Shown here piece after piece: positions 62,320 to 64,000 of a DNA stretch of 64,000 nt; position 1 is the stretch's first letter, and each line of letters opens with the position of its first letter. Origin of the DNA: Perca fluviatilis (taxonomy: Eukaryota > Chordata > Actinopteri > Perciformes > Percidae). The DNA lies in the NCBI RefSeq assembly GCF_010015445.1, contig NC_053126.1, forward strand, positions 10,975,778 through 11,039,777, given 5' to 3'. The position numbers and the translations under genes are program-made. A model generated the notes under the pieces. The model ran no database searches. It was not told where the DNA came from and saw nothing but the letters and a program-made list of their open reading frames with translations.

Positions 62320-64000
62320 GTAAGTAGCAGGTGTCTTTAATCCCAAAGCGGTTGAATGCTTTATTAGCTAACATGCTAATGAAGGAGCTAGAGGCTACAG
62401 CTAGCAGATGCACCCAGTGAATCATCTACCAATATACTAAGCAGTGCGATTATAGTGAGGGGGCTAGCTGGTTAAGTCTATACGTCTATAGTGTATAAGA
62501 ATCATGCACTGTGACTATAACTTATCCAAAGTTCATGATTAGCATACATATCCTTGACATTGGTTTCTTATTATATTTTACCAGAATACCTACTATGAAC
62601 TGATTTTTGTTACAAGTTAAATACAGAGTTGCAACTCTGTATTTAACTTGTAACAAAAATCAACAGAAAACAAAAGGCAAGAAAGATTATACCATTCTAC
62701 CATTTTATTCAGAAGTATGCAATACAGTTATTATTGCAACTAGGGCTTAAACTAATTCTTATTTTGATTATCGATTCATCTGTAGATTGTTTTCTCGATA
62801 ATAGTTCGGTCTTTAAAATGTCAGAAATAGTGACAAATCACAGTTTCTCACATTCATAATTTTTTAAAGCCTAATTCAGGTGATATTTTAAAATCCGTTT
62901 GCGTAACAAATCCTCACAATTTAGAAGCTGAATGCAGAGACTATTTGCTATGTTTGATTAATAATGACCTAGATGAATATTTGATTATCAAAACAGTTGC
63001 TCATTAATGTCCTGTTAATCACCTAGCTAATTGTTTCAGCTCTAGTTGGCACAGATATGTACTGTATATTAAACATAATTATGGGTAAATAGTACTTTGT
63101 GATAAGATTTTGACTTTGCACAGGACTTTGGAGTCTCTGGTGAGTGCAGAATTAAGCCAAAAAGGCAATAGATCTTTTCACCTGGTCTGTTTGTTCTCTT
63201 TAAAGTGCATGTGTTGTCAGTACTATTTATATTTCAGTTATGGCTATGCAGGATGGCCTACATTGCCACATTAGGCGAGTTAGTACTGACTGTTGAGAGA
63301 GAGGTGCAGCCAAAATGCTACGTGCCTACTCCAGTGTTGTGAAGTTTAGTAGAGTACAGTTTGTGGGGTTACAGATAGCAGATAGCCTGTCAAGACACTG
63401 AGGGGCCAGAGGTACTGCAAACTATGGCTGCAATTAAGGGTTATTTTGAATATATACACTAATATTTCTTTGATTAATTGTTTAATCTCTTACTATGTTA
63501 TTTAATAGTGAAAAGGCCATTATACTTCCCAGAGTCCAAAACCCCAAAGACATTCAATTTAAAATAATATAAAACAGAGAAAAGCATCAGATCCTAACAT
63601 TTTATGAGGTGGAAACATTATTAGATTGCCAAAATAATTGGATTGATAGACTAATTAATAATAATACTAATAATAAGCAACTAATTGTTTCAACACTACA
63701 GCCAACTCAAAATCCTCCAATACAAAAGGCCTAAAATAAGTCAGGTTTTAAGAGGCTGAGGAACGCCTTTGAAAGAATATTTGGTTTTTATTTATATATT
63801 ATCAAATCTTTGGATGGAAGAAAATTCTTGCAAACTACACAGTCTATGCAAAATACCGAGAGAACATTGGAAATGTAGTGTAGTTAGAAGCTTTTTCTCT
63901 GTTATTTGAGAGGGGATGTGGTGAAATACTTTGTAAATTATAAGAAAGTGTTTGGTAGTCACTTAAATAGAATATTATTTCCCGTTTTATTATTTAAGTT
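62320..64000 (+). other. rhot1: rhot1 intron 1 (partial)
   Basis: No exon was recognised. It contains a perfect 62-base palindrome (62601-62662) and two diverged copies of a hAT-like MITE, about 62742-63053 (ends AGGGCTTAAACTAAT and TTGTTTCAGCTCTAGTT) and about 63424-63705 (GGCTGCAATTAAGGG and AACTAATTGTTTCAAC). Confidence 0.6.
62601..62662. repeat. Perfect 62-base palindrome
   Basis: Two 31-base arms are exact reverse complements with no spacer; the centre reads GAGTTGCAACTC. AT-rich, able to form a cruciform or hairpin. Confidence 0.95.

Overview
This window is vertebrate nuclear DNA and almost certainly comes from a ray-finned (teleost, probably percomorph) fish. Its genes are split into many exons by short GT-AG introns, it is rich in CA/GT and TA microsatellites, and its introns hold short non-autonomous DNA transposons and tRNA-derived SINEs typical of fish. 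No prokaryotic features, CRISPR arrays or viral genes were seen. Gene models were built by hand from reading frame, splice sites and exon phase. All six complete genes close in frame from ATG to stop, and the products resemble their human orthologues in order and length, as recalled from knowledge of those proteins rather than from a search.

Layout, left to right. (1) 191-10739, minus: il27ra, an interleukin-27 receptor alpha (WSX-1)-like class I cytokine receptor, 14 coding exons, 716 aa. (2) 13064-14147, minus: rln3, relaxin-3 preprohormone, two exons, 147 aa. (3) 18286-27830, plus: rfx1, winged-helix X-box transcription factor, 17 coding exons, 901 aa. (4) 33270-40720, minus: khsrp (KSRP/FUBP2), four-KH RNA-binding protein, 18 coding exons, 666 aa. 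(5) 42529-54114, plus: atad5 (Elg1 orthologue), large subunit of the PCNA-unloading RFC-like complex, 21 coding exons, 1825 aa. (6) 55421-60278, plus: adap2, ArfGAP with two PH domains, 11 exons, 377 aa. (7) 62283-62319, plus: first coding exon of rhot1 (Miro1 GTPase), which runs out of the window.

The genes are not a functional operon; they are a synteny block. IL27RA-RLN3-RFX1 are neighbours on human 19p13.12, KHSRP lies on 19p13.3, and ATAD5, ADAP2 and RHOT1 lie on 17q11.2. The window therefore contains the seams between blocks that are separate in human. khsrp and atad5 are divergent and share about 1.8 kb of upstream DNA.

The stretches between exons are mostly repeats: a ~0.9 kb near-perfect foldback element, several hAT-like and TTAA-flanked MITEs, an L1-like LINE fragment nested in an older element, SINEs, and long microsatellites including a 177-base T homopolymer in the rfx1 3' UTR. 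I did not find a clear unknown biological system. The observations I would check first are an X-box-like RFX site in the rfx1 gene's own promoter, a start-stop uORF overlapping the il27ra start codon, a likely GC-AG intron in khsrp, and a dyad next to the rln3 TATA box.
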